A stretch of DNA of 64,000 nt, from NCBI GenBank assembly GCA_963693315.1, contig OY856188.1:220738263-220802262 (forward strand), written 5' to 3'. Of this stretch, positions 11,226 to 22,369 are shown piece after piece (the stretch's first letter is position 1; each line of letters starts with the position of its first letter). A program made the translations under genes and the position numbers. A model generated the notes under the pieces. The model was not told where the DNA came from. It made no database searches and saw only the letters and a list, made by a program, of their open reading frames with translations. The stretch comes from Diogma glabrata. Its lineage: Eukaryota; Arthropoda; Insecta; Diptera; Cylindrotomidae.

Positions 11226-11892
11226 GCAATATGTTCATGTGAACGTCGGACAGCGGTAGAAACATTTTTTTGAATGATTGAAGTTAAATTCGAGCTTACC
11301 AGAAATTTCAGTTTCCTCATATTTACCGAGACTTAAACAATATTTAAACCTCACCATACAAGCTTGTATACATATAATTTGAGTTTCTATTTCTTAAAAA
11401 TAAAATTATTTTGAGGTTCTTTCCATAGGATGGGATCTTCTAAAAGAACCATACAAAAATGCTGCCTTATATTGGTTAAATCGTAAAATTACTAGAAAAA
11501 TGTTTCTGGTTAGAGCGGTTAGATATTTAAACCTCATCTCAGTATACATCTTTTTGAAATCTGTGCAATAAAAAGGAAATTTGTTATCGGAAGGGCCAAC
11601 CACAATTAACTATACAAATTTGTTGGGCATCTTACTCAAACTTAATTGAAAACATACGAATTGAAAGTTGTACTTCACCAAGTTATACTGTGTTTCAACT
11701 GTATAGCTAGTATATCTGAAAAGAGAAAATTTTTCACTTAATACTTACATCACATTGCATTACTTTAGCTGTTCTGTAAGATATAATCGTAAATTTCGTG
11801 CGTATGTCAACTTATGATTACAATCATAATATCATAATTTTATAAACGTAATTTACATGAAAATTAAAAATTATCTTTATGAGTTTTTGGTT
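11226..11892. other. No gene seen; AT-rich spacer
   Basis: Non-coding sequence between two repeat elements. The phrase 'atatttaaacctca' occurs twice (about 11340 and 11523), which may reflect an old small duplication. Confidence 0.4.
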
Positions 11893-11901
11893 GTCCACGA
11901 G

Positions 11902-14900
11902 AGCTGTATGAACTTGGAACCCGAAGATAAGAGAAAAAAAAAGCAAAGTATTTTTGGAAACTACAAATGACGTAGATGATTATAGAAACATTTTTTTGTT
12001 TGTAGTTGTAGTAAATTTCACTCCAATCATAAAAATGGTGATTTCTTTATACACAGTGTTAATTTTGATAAGTCAAGTATACAAGATTGTTCGAAATCGT
12101 TTGTAGTTGTTTGGAGTAATGATGAATATTTTTAAAAAATTTTGGCGTAGAAATAAAAATTTCAAAATTTGCAGTTAAACAAAAAGTTTAAATATTAATT
12201 TGATCTCAGAAACTACAAACGATTTAGATGATTCTTTTTTTGTTTGCAGTTGTAATAAATATCACTCAAATCATTAAAACAGGTGAATTAAAACAGGTGA
12301 TAATTTTGATAACCTGAGTATATAAAATCGTTAGAAATCGTTTGTAGTATTTTTAGTAATGATAAATATTTTTGAAAAATTTTTTTTTCGAAACTCACTC
12401 AAAAAATAACAAGTTTAGTAAAAAGTTGAAATATTCTTTTGATTTCAGAAACTCCAAACGACGTAGATGATGTTGGTAAAATTTTTTTGTTTGTAGTTGT
12501 AATAAATATAACTCAAATCCTTAAAACAGGAAAATCCCCTACACACAGTAATAATTTTGATAATCCGAGTATACAAGATTGTTCGAAATCATTTGCTGTT
12601 TTTTTTAGTAATGATAAATATTTTTGGAAAGTTTTTTTCACTCAAAAAATAAAAATATGTACAGAAGAGCAAAAAGTTGAAATACTCTTGTGATCTCAGA
12701 AACTACAAACGATTTAGATGATTGCACCTGTTTTGATGATTTGAGCGATATTTATTAACACTACAAACAATAAATTTTACTACAATCATCAACATCGTTT
12801 GTGGTTTCTGAGATCGAAAGAAAATTTCAAATGTTTGCTTTATTGAAAATTTTTTATTTTTTGAGTAAAAAAAAAATTTCAAAAATATTAATCATTGCTT
12901 CAAAAAACTTTCAACGATTTCGAACAATCTTGTATACTTGTATTATCAAAATTATTGCTGTATGTGGAGGAATCACCCGTTTTAATATATTAAGTGATAT
13001 TTAGTACAACTCCATAATTTAATACAATTCGAATTTGTTTTTAGCCAAACAAAATAAAAATGAACATTTGAGCAAAATGTTAAAATATTTTTTTGATTAC
13101 AGAAACTAAAAATGACGCAGATGATTGTAATAAAATTTGTTTGTTTGGAGTTGTATGTATGAAATATCAGTCAAATCGTTAAAACATATAAATCCTCTAA
13201 ACACAGTGATATTTTTGATAATCCGAGTATGCACGATTGTTTGAAATCGTTTGTAGTATTTTATCATAACGGTAAATGTTTTTAAAAAAATTTTTCACGC
13301 AAAAACTAAAAAAATTTACAGTTGAGCAAAAAGTTAAAATATTCTTTTGCTCTCAGAAACTACAAACGACGTAGATAATTGTAGTAAAAATATTTTGTTT
13401 GAAGTTGTAATAAATGTCACTCAAATCATCAAAATAGGTGAATCACCTACACACAGTGATAATTTTGATAATCCGAGTATACAATATGTGATGATAAATA
13501 TTTTTGGAAATTTGTTTTTACTCAAAAAATAACTAAATGTACAGCTGAGCAAAAAGTTGAAATATTCTTTTGATATCAGAAACTACAAACGACGTAGCTG
13601 ATTGCAGTGAAATTTTTTGGTTTGTAGTAGTGAATAATATCACTCAAATCATCCAAACAGGTTAATCCCCTATACACGGTGATAATTTTGATGATCCAAG
13701 TATTCAAGATTGTTCGAAATTGTTTGTAGTATTTTATAGATATGATAAACATTGTTGGAAATTGGTTTCACTCAAAAAAATGTCAAGTTGAGCAAAAACA
13801 TGAAATATTCTTTTGATCTCAGAAACTGCAAACGACAAAAATGCTTGTCGTAAAAATTTTTTGTTTGGTAATAAATGTCACTCAAATCATCAAAATATTT
13901 GAGTCACCTACACACAATGATAATTTTGATAATCCGAGTATACAATATTGTTCAAAATCGTTTGTAGTTATTTGTAGTAATGATATATATTTTTTATAAT
14001 GATATATATACTTCATTTTTCACTCAAAAATAACAAAATGTACAGTTGAGCAAAAAGTTGGAATATTCTATTTGATCTCAGAAACCACAAACGATGTTGA
14101 TGATTGTAGTAAAATTATTTTGTTTGTAGTTGTAATAAATATCACTTAAATCATCAACACAGGTGAGTTATCTACACCTAGTGATAATTCACATAATACA
14201 AGTACATACACAAGTTTATTTTTGGAGTTGTAATAAATGTCACTGAAATTATCAATACATTTGATTCCTGATAATTTTGAATACATTTGATTCGTGATAA
14301 TTTTGATAATCCGAGTATACAAGATCCTTCAACATCGTTTGTAGTATTTTGTAGTTATGATAAATATTTTTGGAGTTTTTTTTTCATTCAAAAAATTTAA
14401 AAATATACAGTTGAGCAAAAAGCTGAAATATTCTTTCGATATCAAAAAAAAACAAACGACGTAAGTGATTGTAGTAAAAAGTTTTTGTTTGTAGTTGTAA
14501 TAAATAACACTCAAATCATCAAATCAGGGGATTCCCCTACACACAGTGATAAGTTTGATAGTTTAAGTATACAAGATTGTTCGAAATCGTTTGTAGTATT
14601 TTGTAGTAATATTAAATAATTTTGCAAATTTTTCTGTAGCCAAAATAATTTTAAATGTACAGTTGAGTAAAAAGTTGAAATATTCCTTTGATCTCAGAAA
14701 CTACAAACGACGTCCATGATTGTAGTACATTTTTTTTCTAGTTGTAATAAATATCACTCAGATCACCAAAACAGGCTAGTCACTTACACGCAGTAATAAT
14801 TTTGACAATCCAAGTACATATTCAAGATTGTTCGAAATCGTTTGTTGCTTTTTGTACCAATGATAAATAATTTTGGAAATTTGTTTTTCACTCGAAAAAT

Positions 14901-16785
14901 AAAAAATTGGTAGTTAAGTGAAATGCTTCTTTTGATCTCAGAAACTACAAACGACGTTGATAATTGTAGTAAAAAATTTTTTTATTTGTAGCTGGTCAAT
15001 TTTTGGCATAAATTTATATTTTTAAATTTTGTGGCTACAAAAAAACTTCTAAAAATATTTATCCGCACTACAAAAAACTACAAACGATTTCAATCTTGTA
15101 TACTTGGATTATCAAAATTACCACTGTACGTAGGGTTATCATTTACCTGTTTTAGGGATTTGAGTGATATTTATTAAAACTACAAACTAAAAAATTTTAC
15201 TACAATCATCTAAATTGTTTGTAGTTTTTGAGATCAAAAGATATTTCAACTTTTTGCTCAACTGTACATTGTTTTTTTTTTTTGAGTGAAAAAAATTTTC
15301 AAAAATATTTATCATTACTACAAAATACTACAAACGATTTCGAACAATCTTGTATACTCGGATTATCAAAACTATCACTGAGTATAGGGGAATCACCTGT
15401 TTTGATAATTTCAGTTGTAATAACTTCAAACAAAAAATTTCACTACAGTCATCTAAGTCGTTTGTAGTTTCTGGGATCAAAAGAATATTTCAACTTTTTG
15501 CTCAACTGTACATTTTTTATGTTTAAAGTAAAAAAATTTCCAAAAATATTTATCATTACTAAAAAAAACAACAAATGATTTCGAACAATCTTGTATACTC
15601 GGATTATCGAAATATCACTGTGTGTAGGGGATTTTCCTGTTTTAAGGATTTGAGTGATATTTATTACAACTCCAAACAAAAAAATTTTGCTACCAACATC
15701 TACGTCGTTTGTAGTTTCCGAGATCAAAAGAATATTTCAACTTTTTGCTCAACTGTACATATTTTTATTTGTTGAGTGAAAAAAATTTCCAATTTATCAT
15801 TACTAAAAAAACAACTCGTATACTGGGATTATCAAAATTATCACTGTGTGTAGGGGATTTCCCTGTTTTAAGGATTTGAGTGATATTTATAAAAACTACA
15901 AACAAACAAATTTTACTACCATTTTACTACCATTTTATTATCATCTACATCGTTTGTTGTTTCTGAGATCAAAAGAATATTTCAACTTTTTACTGAACTA
16001 TACATTTTGTTATTTTTTGAGTGAGGTTTGAAAACAAAATTTCCAAAAAAAATTTATCATTACTACAAAATACTACAAACGATTTCTAATGATTTTATAT
16101 ACTCAGGCTACTAAAAATATCACTGTGTATAGGGGATTCACCTGTTTTGATGATTTGAGTGATACTTATTACAACTGCAAACAAAAAAATTTTACTACAA
16201 TCATCTACGTCGTTTGTAGTTTTTGAGATCAAAATAATATTTCAACTTTTTGCTCAACTGTACTGTACATTTTATATTTTTTGAGTGGAAAAAAAATTTC
16301 CAAAAATATTTATTATTACTACAAAATACTACAAACGATTTCGAGCAATCTTGTATACTCGGATAATCAAAATTATCACTGTGTATAGAGGATTTGCCTG
16401 TTTTGATGATTTGAGTGATATTTATTACAACTACAAACAAAAATTTTTTACTACAATCATCTACGTGGTTTGTAGTTTCCGAGATCAAATGAATATTTAA
16501 ACTTTTTGTTTAACTGCAAATTTAGAAATTTTTATTTCTACGCCAAAGTTTTTTAAAAATATTTATCGTTACTCCAAACAACTACAAACGATTTCGAACA
16601 ATCTTGTATACTTGACTTATCAAAATAAACACTGTGTACAAGGAAATAACCATTTTTATGATTTGAGTGAAATTTATTACAACTACAAACAAAAAAAATT
16701 TTCTACCATCATCTACGTCGTTTGTAGTTTCCAAAAATAATTTTCTTTTTTTTCTCTTAAGCTCGGATTCCAAGTTCACACAGCT
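11902..16785. mobile_element. Foldback-type element: opposed arrays of ~245 bp units
   Basis: The element starts AGCTGTATGAACTTGG and ends with the inverted counterpart CCAAGTTCACACAGCT. It is flanked by a 9 bp direct repeat GTCCACGAG (11893-11901 and 16786-16794). The left arm (about 3.1 kb) is a tandem array of ~245 bp units. Each runs through 'gatctcagaaactacaaacg', 'gtttgtagttgtaataaat', 'cacacagtgataattttgat', 'gtatacaagattgttcgaaa' and 'ttgagcaaaaagttgaaata'. The right arm (about 1.7 kb) carries the same units inverted. The switch is at about 15000-15055, and a local inverted block lies at about 12725-13060. About 19-20 unit junctions can be counted. The outermost units of the two arms match best with each other. 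No ORF with recognisable protein content is present. Inverted arms of tandem subrepeats plus a 9 bp duplication is the architecture of Drosophila FB-type elements. Confidence 0.85.
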
Positions 16786-16794
16786 GTCCACGAG

Positions 16795-17320
16795 TTAATA
16801 AAATCTATTAATACATAAATCTCAAACTATAAATAACAAACGAAAATTGCAAACTGTTTTGAAAATTATATTTTCGAGAACGAGAAAAATTATATTCATG
16901 ATTATTAATTAAACTATTAATTAAGAAATACGAAATATAAATGCCAAGTTAAATAAAGATTTATAAATATATTTTGTTTACATTCTCATAGAATAATAAA
17001 TAGTAAACACAAATTTGCAATGTCGGTACATCTTGTTCTAACCAAGATCAAGGTCTTTGCTAGACGTAAGAAAACGAATAAATAATACGAAAAGGGTATT
17101 TTAAAAGTAAACAATTAAGTTGTCTCAAGGTCTGATTAGATAATAGATGATTAGATATCGTTATTCATATTACATCGTTGTATGTCATAAATCAATATCA
17201 TACAAGTTACCCATAAATTCGTAAATAAATCTGGAAAAACTTCCAAGATTTAAATCTGTATTGCTTTTTATAATAAGATTTTTGAACAATAATTATCAGA
17301 AGATGCTTAGGTTCAATTTT
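16795..17320. other. No gene seen; AT-rich spacer
   Basis: Spacer between the foldback element and the Gypsy element. No coding pattern, RNA gene or terminal repeat noticed. Confidence 0.4.
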
Positions 17321-17325
17321 ATTTT

Positions 17326-17492
17326 TGTTACCTTTTTAACTGATTGATAACCCAGTTTTATTATTAGCAAAAGTTTATTATTTAACTTTAATCAATACAA
17401 TCAATCAAAGATGAAAGGTGACAACCTCAAGAAATAAAAATTTATTTTATACTGCTTGCTTTGATTGATATTATTTTGTTGCGTTGGTAACA
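17326..17492 (-). repeat. 3' LTR of element C (167 bp)
   Basis: Matches 25081-25272 at both ends, including 'tttttaactgattgataacc' and 'atgaaaggtgacaa'. The middle differs by indels, indicating age. Confidence 0.92.
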
Positions 17493-17503
17493 TCTCCCCC
17501 TTT
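17493..17503 (-). other. Polypurine tract of element C
   Basis: On the minus strand AAAGGGGGAGA immediately precedes the TGTTACC start of the 3' LTR. This is the usual plus-strand primer site. Confidence 0.85.
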
Positions 17504-18285
17504 AAGTAAGATGGTAGTCGGAAATATGTTGTGGAATACGGCGATCTCGTGTTGATCTCCGTAAGGATAGTTGATCGGATGACGATGGTAGTTGCTCAAC
17601 AATTTCGGATTGAGAATTAGTTGCATCTATAGAAATATTTGCATCCACAATTGAAATGGCAGGGATTTTCGGTAGATCGAATGCTTCAGTTAAAACATCA
17701 AACGGTATTGGAGTTGTTTGGCATGATTCTTGATTTTGTCTATACCGTTCCTTTAATTGGTTTATGTGGAATCGGAAGAGTTCTGTACGATTGCCGGTTA
17801 ACCAAACATTGTACATTACACCACCGATTCTTTCGATGACTTTCCCAGGGACCCAGTCCATTTTGTTTTGCGTGTGCACTTGCGCATATACGAAATCTCC
17901 ATTATTGAAAGCTCTATCTTTCGCACCATGCTTTGTATTGAATAGACGTTCTTGAACATAATTACGACTGTTTACGATGACAGTTGAAGGTCTTCGTAGC
18001 AAATCATTTGATGTCCTTAGAGTACGTCCAAACATGATTTACGATGGCGATTCATTTCTTGATACATTTCGATTTGGTGTTGTTCGATAGTATAACAAAA
18101 ATGAATTTAGAACCTCATCATCTAATATTTCCTCTCCTTCGTGTTTTTGAAGAGTTTGCTTTAACGTGTGAACGAATCGCTCTGCCTGACCATTGGATTG
18201 AGAATGGTAAGGTTGAGTGAAAACTTGATCAATTCCGTTTTCCAGACAAAATTGTTTGAAACGAGCACTGGTGAATTGTTTGCCG
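17502..18285 (-). pseudogene. Element C integrase, C-terminal part
   Basis: This is the second half of the integrase after the hAT-ended insertion. It begins in the core domain (KQFTSARFKQFC), carries the catalytic glutamate in SQSNGQAERF, and continues through a basic C-terminal region with KVIERIGGVMYNVWL and the tail RRSTRDRRIPQHISDYHL. One in-frame TAA at 18039-18041 interrupts it; the frame is the same before and after. It ends beside the polypurine tract, with no env gene. The first half lies at 21690-22324. Confidence 0.88.
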
Positions 18286-18340
18286 CAGGGGCGCACACAG
18301 AAAAAGTTTGGGGGGGGGGGGGTCCAAAGAATTTTTTTTA

Positions 18341-19385
18341 ATAAAAAGTGTTTTGTAGAAATTACAACAACATACATAGATACCTTTTAAGACCTAGGTA
18401 CCACAACGACATGCGTGTTGAGATGTTGATGAATGCTTTTTAAACCTTTGTGGATTGAATGTCCCCGGGACGTGTGAAAATATTCCTGAAACTCAGAAAA
18501 TATGGTATTGCTTTTCGGATTTTCGAAACGATCAGAAGGCTGAAATTCCATCGATTTTACAGTATACTAAAGCCGATGAATGGCAGATTCATTTAAACAA
18601 AATTCAACATCTTTTTGGTAGTTAGTAAAAAAATAATTGTTGCGATCATTTTGAAATAAATTGTAATTTAATACACTTCTACAATTAAATGAGAAAAAGC
18701 CCGCACTTGCCAAGTTTTTACCCGCTTTTCGTTTGAAATGAAGTATCCTACAAATGGGAAAAAAATCAGGACATTGGCTAACTTCCAGCACGGAAGAGAA
18801 ATATCCATCTAACCTAAAGGATTTGTAGAAAATTTTGGTAAGAGTAGGAGCAAGTTCTTTTAAAAATGCTTTTAGAATAATAGGAGGAATGTAGTTTGAT
18901 TTGAAATAAAGATCTTTCATATTAACTCCTGAAGAATGAATTTGTTGTATTTCTGTAGGAGTTTCTAAAACGGTCGAGTTCAAAGCAAAGCGTCCCGCGG
19001 ACAATGTGGCTTTTCTTGCTGGGTTAGTGACGATTAAATGACTATCAATAATAGGAAAAAAAAGATTTGGTACCACACTTTAAAGAATTAATGGCACAGT
19101 TAAAACTTTTGTCAGGATCTGACATGGTAGAATGTTTTGCGGCTTTCGCTCTGTCAATTCCTGTTGTTTTTGTTTTCGATTATCTGGTTTGATATCCTAT
19201 TGGCCTGTAGATATTGGAAACGATTTAATGGATTTTTGTTATGGATCCAAGTTTTTAATAATCTATGTTTGTTTCTAAGGGGCAATTTGGCTGCCTTGGA
19301 AAACAAATATTTTTGTTCAGATTTCATTATTGAGAAGGGAACAAATTTATTCAAACATTCTAGTACAACAATATTTTTTTAACTC
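18341..19385 (-). pseudogene. Jockey-like LINE fragment, minus strand, inside the hAT-ended element
   Basis: From right to left: a connector region (19154-19354; NPLNRFQYLQANRISNQIIE, as before the RT in jockey-type ORF2); the RT start (18567-19076; SNYIPPIILKAFLKELAPTL then TKIFYKSF); then a 3' UTR at 18341-18420 ('gtggtacctaggtcttaaaa' on the minus strand) and a short A-rich tail. The 3' UTR matches those at 2765 and 8034. Most of the RT between the start and the tail is missing, so this is an internally deleted copy. The tail lies next to the left hAT end. Confidence 0.75.
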
Positions 19386-19439
19386 AGATAATGGACCAGA
19401 GTTCCTGGCATTCCAGGTCTCAAAGTACCGAATTGCTTG

Positions 19440-21575
19440 ATTTTTTTTGACAAATGATCTTTCGTTGGTAATTTAAAGTATCAGAACTTTTAGGTGGATC
19501 AGATCATAATTTGATTTTTACATATTTAAATTTATAAGTTCCTAAGCAGATTAAATGTAATCCTAGTCTTGTTTGGGATTATAAAACTGCAGACTGGCAT
19601 GGGCTTACGTATATGTTTAGTTCAAACGTTTCTGCTCCTAGTTTTCCAAATATAATACATTTCAATTGATCGTTCCGAAGACTGATATGTGGGTTTCCAG
19701 TAAATGTTAAATTGCAATAAAAATTTTAAAAAATGCTTTTCAAAAGTATAACCAAAACAAAACTGATGAAAACCTTAGATTATACCAAATAGAAAGAAAT
19801 GTATGTAGAAAACTAATAGATGTAGAGAACAGTACATTTGCTAAAAGAGATGAAAACGCTGCTTTTTCTTTCTCGTTCACGAGACGTGTTAGCGTCGAGT
19901 GGGGCAATTTCACGAACGTAAAATGTTTTTATCTTGAGTGGGAAATACAATTTTTTCGGCAAACGGCTGTAAAGTTTAACTTTACTGCCGCTAGGGAGTT
20001 AGTTAAAGTCTTACTTTTTAGCCTGACAGCAAAAGTAACGTCTAGCGACAGTAAAAGTAACGCCATTTTTATTTTATATTACGGAGGCTGTAAAGTAGCA
20101 TTTGTTATTTGTTAGTTTTTTATTTTTTCAAACATATTGTATAACCATGACAACAAAAAATAAGTTGATTCTAATATTATGAAATTTTGGAAAGGCTGCT
20201 TTGATAAAAAAATTTTATTCATACAAATTTAAATGTTTTTTTTTCTCTTTTTTGGAAGTAATTATGACGATACAAATTCATATTTATAAAAAGTTTGATG
20301 TATTAATTTCATATTTATAAAAAATCTAAACGTTTGCCGAAAAAATAGTGTATTTAATTCGGAGCTAAAGTGACTTTTTGTGTTTCGTCTATAATTGTCG
20401 GCCTCCCTGCGGTCGACCGTCAAAGTATAGACTCAACACAAAAAGTATCACTTTAGCTCCTAATTAAATAATGTACTATTTTCTATAATAGTAAATTATT
20501 ATTAGAAGTTATTAAATTAGAAATCGACAAAATAACAATCAAAATTCATATTCAATTTTTTTATGGTTGCTGTGTTTTTAAAACTTTGTAAAATTATATG
20601 AAAATATGATAGCAACAACAATTCTTTTTACACTAGAGGAAAAAAACCATTTTCACATGTTATTAAACCTGCTTGAAAATAGACTTTTCATCATAGAAGC
20701 TACTAAGTTTGCTGAGCAACCAAGAATAGTTCACGCAACTTTTGAAAAACCATTAGTAGAGCCTAATTTGAAACCTAAACCAATTCCTATAGTTTCTAAA
20801 AAAAATTGAGCGGATCATTTTTCATAAAAATATAATCGGGAAAATAATTAGGCATCTGGGTCAGATAGTATTCCTTCAATTATTCTTAAAACATTTGCTA
20901 AGGAATTAGCAATCCTCACTAAAATGTTCTATTTGTCATATAAGAAGGGAATATTTTGGAAAATGGCTAGCGTACAGCCAGTTCCAAGAAGGTGCTAAAA
21001 CGGATCCAACAAATTACAAACCATATCAATCTTGTCGGTTGTTGCTAAAATATTTGAGAAATACATTAATTTAATAGTATGAGCTTCTCAAGTCGTCAAA
21101 AACTATATGAAACACAATACGGCTTCCGTAAAGAATTAATCGTCCCTATGAATGGAATATTATTCTCACATATGGAGTGCAGCATACATATAAGTAGTTT
21201 GAAGTGTCTTAATTCTATACAGTATAGAGCTGTTAAATTGATTGGCGATTCAAATTTTACTAATGAGGTTGATTCTTTCTATGTCAATGATTTGATGGTA
21301 TTTGACAAATACATTATGGATGAACTGGCATCTGCCTGGATCAAATCGATTGATTCTGAGTCTGCAAACTTCGCACGTTACAACAGAGTATCAATAACAG
21401 CCCATATTTTACGGTTCGAGTGACAGGATTTAGATCTGTCGCTTGTCAAAGTTAATTTTTAACAGAGTCTGGTATCTCTGGAATGTCTTACCGGCGTGAG
21501 TCTACAATGATAATTTTTATCCTCAAAACTTTAAAGCTAGGGTTCAAAAAATGATCAAAGAAAATTGATCAATAC
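19440..21575 (+). pseudogene. Jockey-like LINE fragment, plus strand, inside the hAT-ended element
   Basis: Pieces in order: end of the endonuclease (about 19490-19600; LGGSDHNLIFTYLNL and PSLVWDYKTADW); connector (about 19738-19860; QIERNVCRKLIDVENS); a non-LINE insert with inverted repeats (about 19860-20800); RT start (about 20850-21060; SDSIPSIILKTFAKEL); then a junction and the RT tail at 21079-21423 (SHMECSIHISSLKCLNSIQY then RAVKLIGDSNFTNEVDSF). The RT active-site region is absent. Stops and frameshifts are frequent. It is related to, but clearly diverged from, the minus-strand copy at 18341-19385. Confidence 0.72.
19951..20485. repeat. Palindromic insert in the plus-strand LINE: 15 bp perfect IR plus ~65 bp hairpin
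   Basis: 'ttttttcggcaaacg' at 19951-19965 is perfectly complementary to 20331-20345. Directly after, 20339-20401 and 20416-20483 form a long imperfect hairpin ('ggagctaaagtga' against 'tcactttagctcc') with a GC-rich 14 nt loop. Together they look like a MITE with compound inverted termini. No coding content is seen. Confidence 0.65.
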
Positions 21576-21689
21576 TCAAAAACCTTAGTTCCCTAGTTAC
21601 CATCGTATCGTGTGGTATTCAGAAACGTTAATCTATATTTTATTATGGTTAACACTATATACCCCCCTCCCCCTTGTGTACGCCCCTGG

Positions 21690-22324
21690 TGTGCCGTTAT
21701 CTGAAACCAATTGTTCTGGTATTTCGAAATTAGCGAAAACTCGCTTTAAATTTGCGATCGTTGCAGATGATGTGATTTTTGATGTCTTGATCATTTCGGG
21801 CCATTTTGAATACGCATCTACGATTACGAGGTAGAACTGACCATTGATTGGACCTACGTAATCGATGTGAACTCGCTCCCAAGGTTTTGTCGCTGCTGGC
21901 CAAGAATGAAGTAAAGGTTTCATTGGAGATTTTGCTATGTTGAAGCACAATTTGTACAACGTTTGACGTAATCCTCAATGTCTTGGTCAATTCCAGCCCA
22001 AAATACGTATGATCGCATCAAGGTTTTCATGGCTTCAATTCCTGGATGACCCTTGTGGAACTGTTTCATTAAGCGTTGTTGATAAATTGACGGAATGACG
22101 GTTCTTTCCCCATACATGAGACAGCGTGATACGACAGTCAATGAATTTTTCCGATTGAAAAATTTTGCGACAGCTTCATTTCCAATTCGATTCTGCTTCT
22201 TAGGCCACCCGTTTTGAATGAATTGGATAACGGATTGCAGCACGACATCGTTTTCTGTTGCACTTTGAACCATTTGGAATGATAATGGTAAGACTTTGGT
22301 TACGTCGTTAAAAATTTGGTTCAC
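21690..22324 (-). pseudogene. Element C integrase, N-terminal part (zinc domain and start of core)
   Basis: The minus-strand ORF 21935-22324 has the HHCC zinc-binding domain: HKGHPGIEAMKTLM, then YVKRCTNC. A frameshift near 21940-21960 leads to the core domain piece ERVHIDYVGPINGQFYLVIV with the first catalytic Asp, and QLVSDNG with the second. The reading is cut at 21696 by the hAT-ended insertion and resumes at 18285. Confidence 0.88.
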
Positions 22325-22369
22325 ATCATTTTCAATTTCGATTGAAATTGAAAATGATGTGAACCAAAT
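22314..22369. repeat. Perfect 25 bp inverted repeat with 6 nt loop
   Basis: Arms 22314-22338 and 22345-22369 are perfectly complementary ('atttggttcacatc...' and its reverse complement), with loop 'cgattg'. It sits between the RNase H and integrase parts of element C pol and disrupts the reading frame there. It looks like a fold-back duplication of existing pol sequence rather than a functional site. Confidence 0.85.

Larger units (their letters stand above)
18286..21688. mobile_element. hAT-ended composite insertion inside the element C integrase
   Basis: The left end is CAGGGGCGCACACAG and the right end is the inverted counterpart TTGTGTACGCCCCTG, both followed inward by a long G or C run. 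The insertion is flanked by 8 bp direct repeats with one mismatch (GTTTGCCG 18278-18285 and GTGTGCCG 21689-21696). CAGGGGCG ends and 8 bp duplications are hAT features. No hAT transposase is visible. The interior consists of two LINE fragments in opposite orientation plus a palindromic repeat, so it is non-autonomous and composite. Confidence 0.82.

Noticed and set aside
11902..16785. Short ORFs with similar peptides throughout the foldback region
   Set aside because: They are translations of the ~245 bp repeat units in both arms; similarity is at DNA level and no frame is preserved.
11902..16785. CRISPR-like or satellite array
   Set aside because: Units are ~245 bp, diverged, without constant repeats and unique spacers, and occur in opposed arms with transposon-type ends and a TSD.
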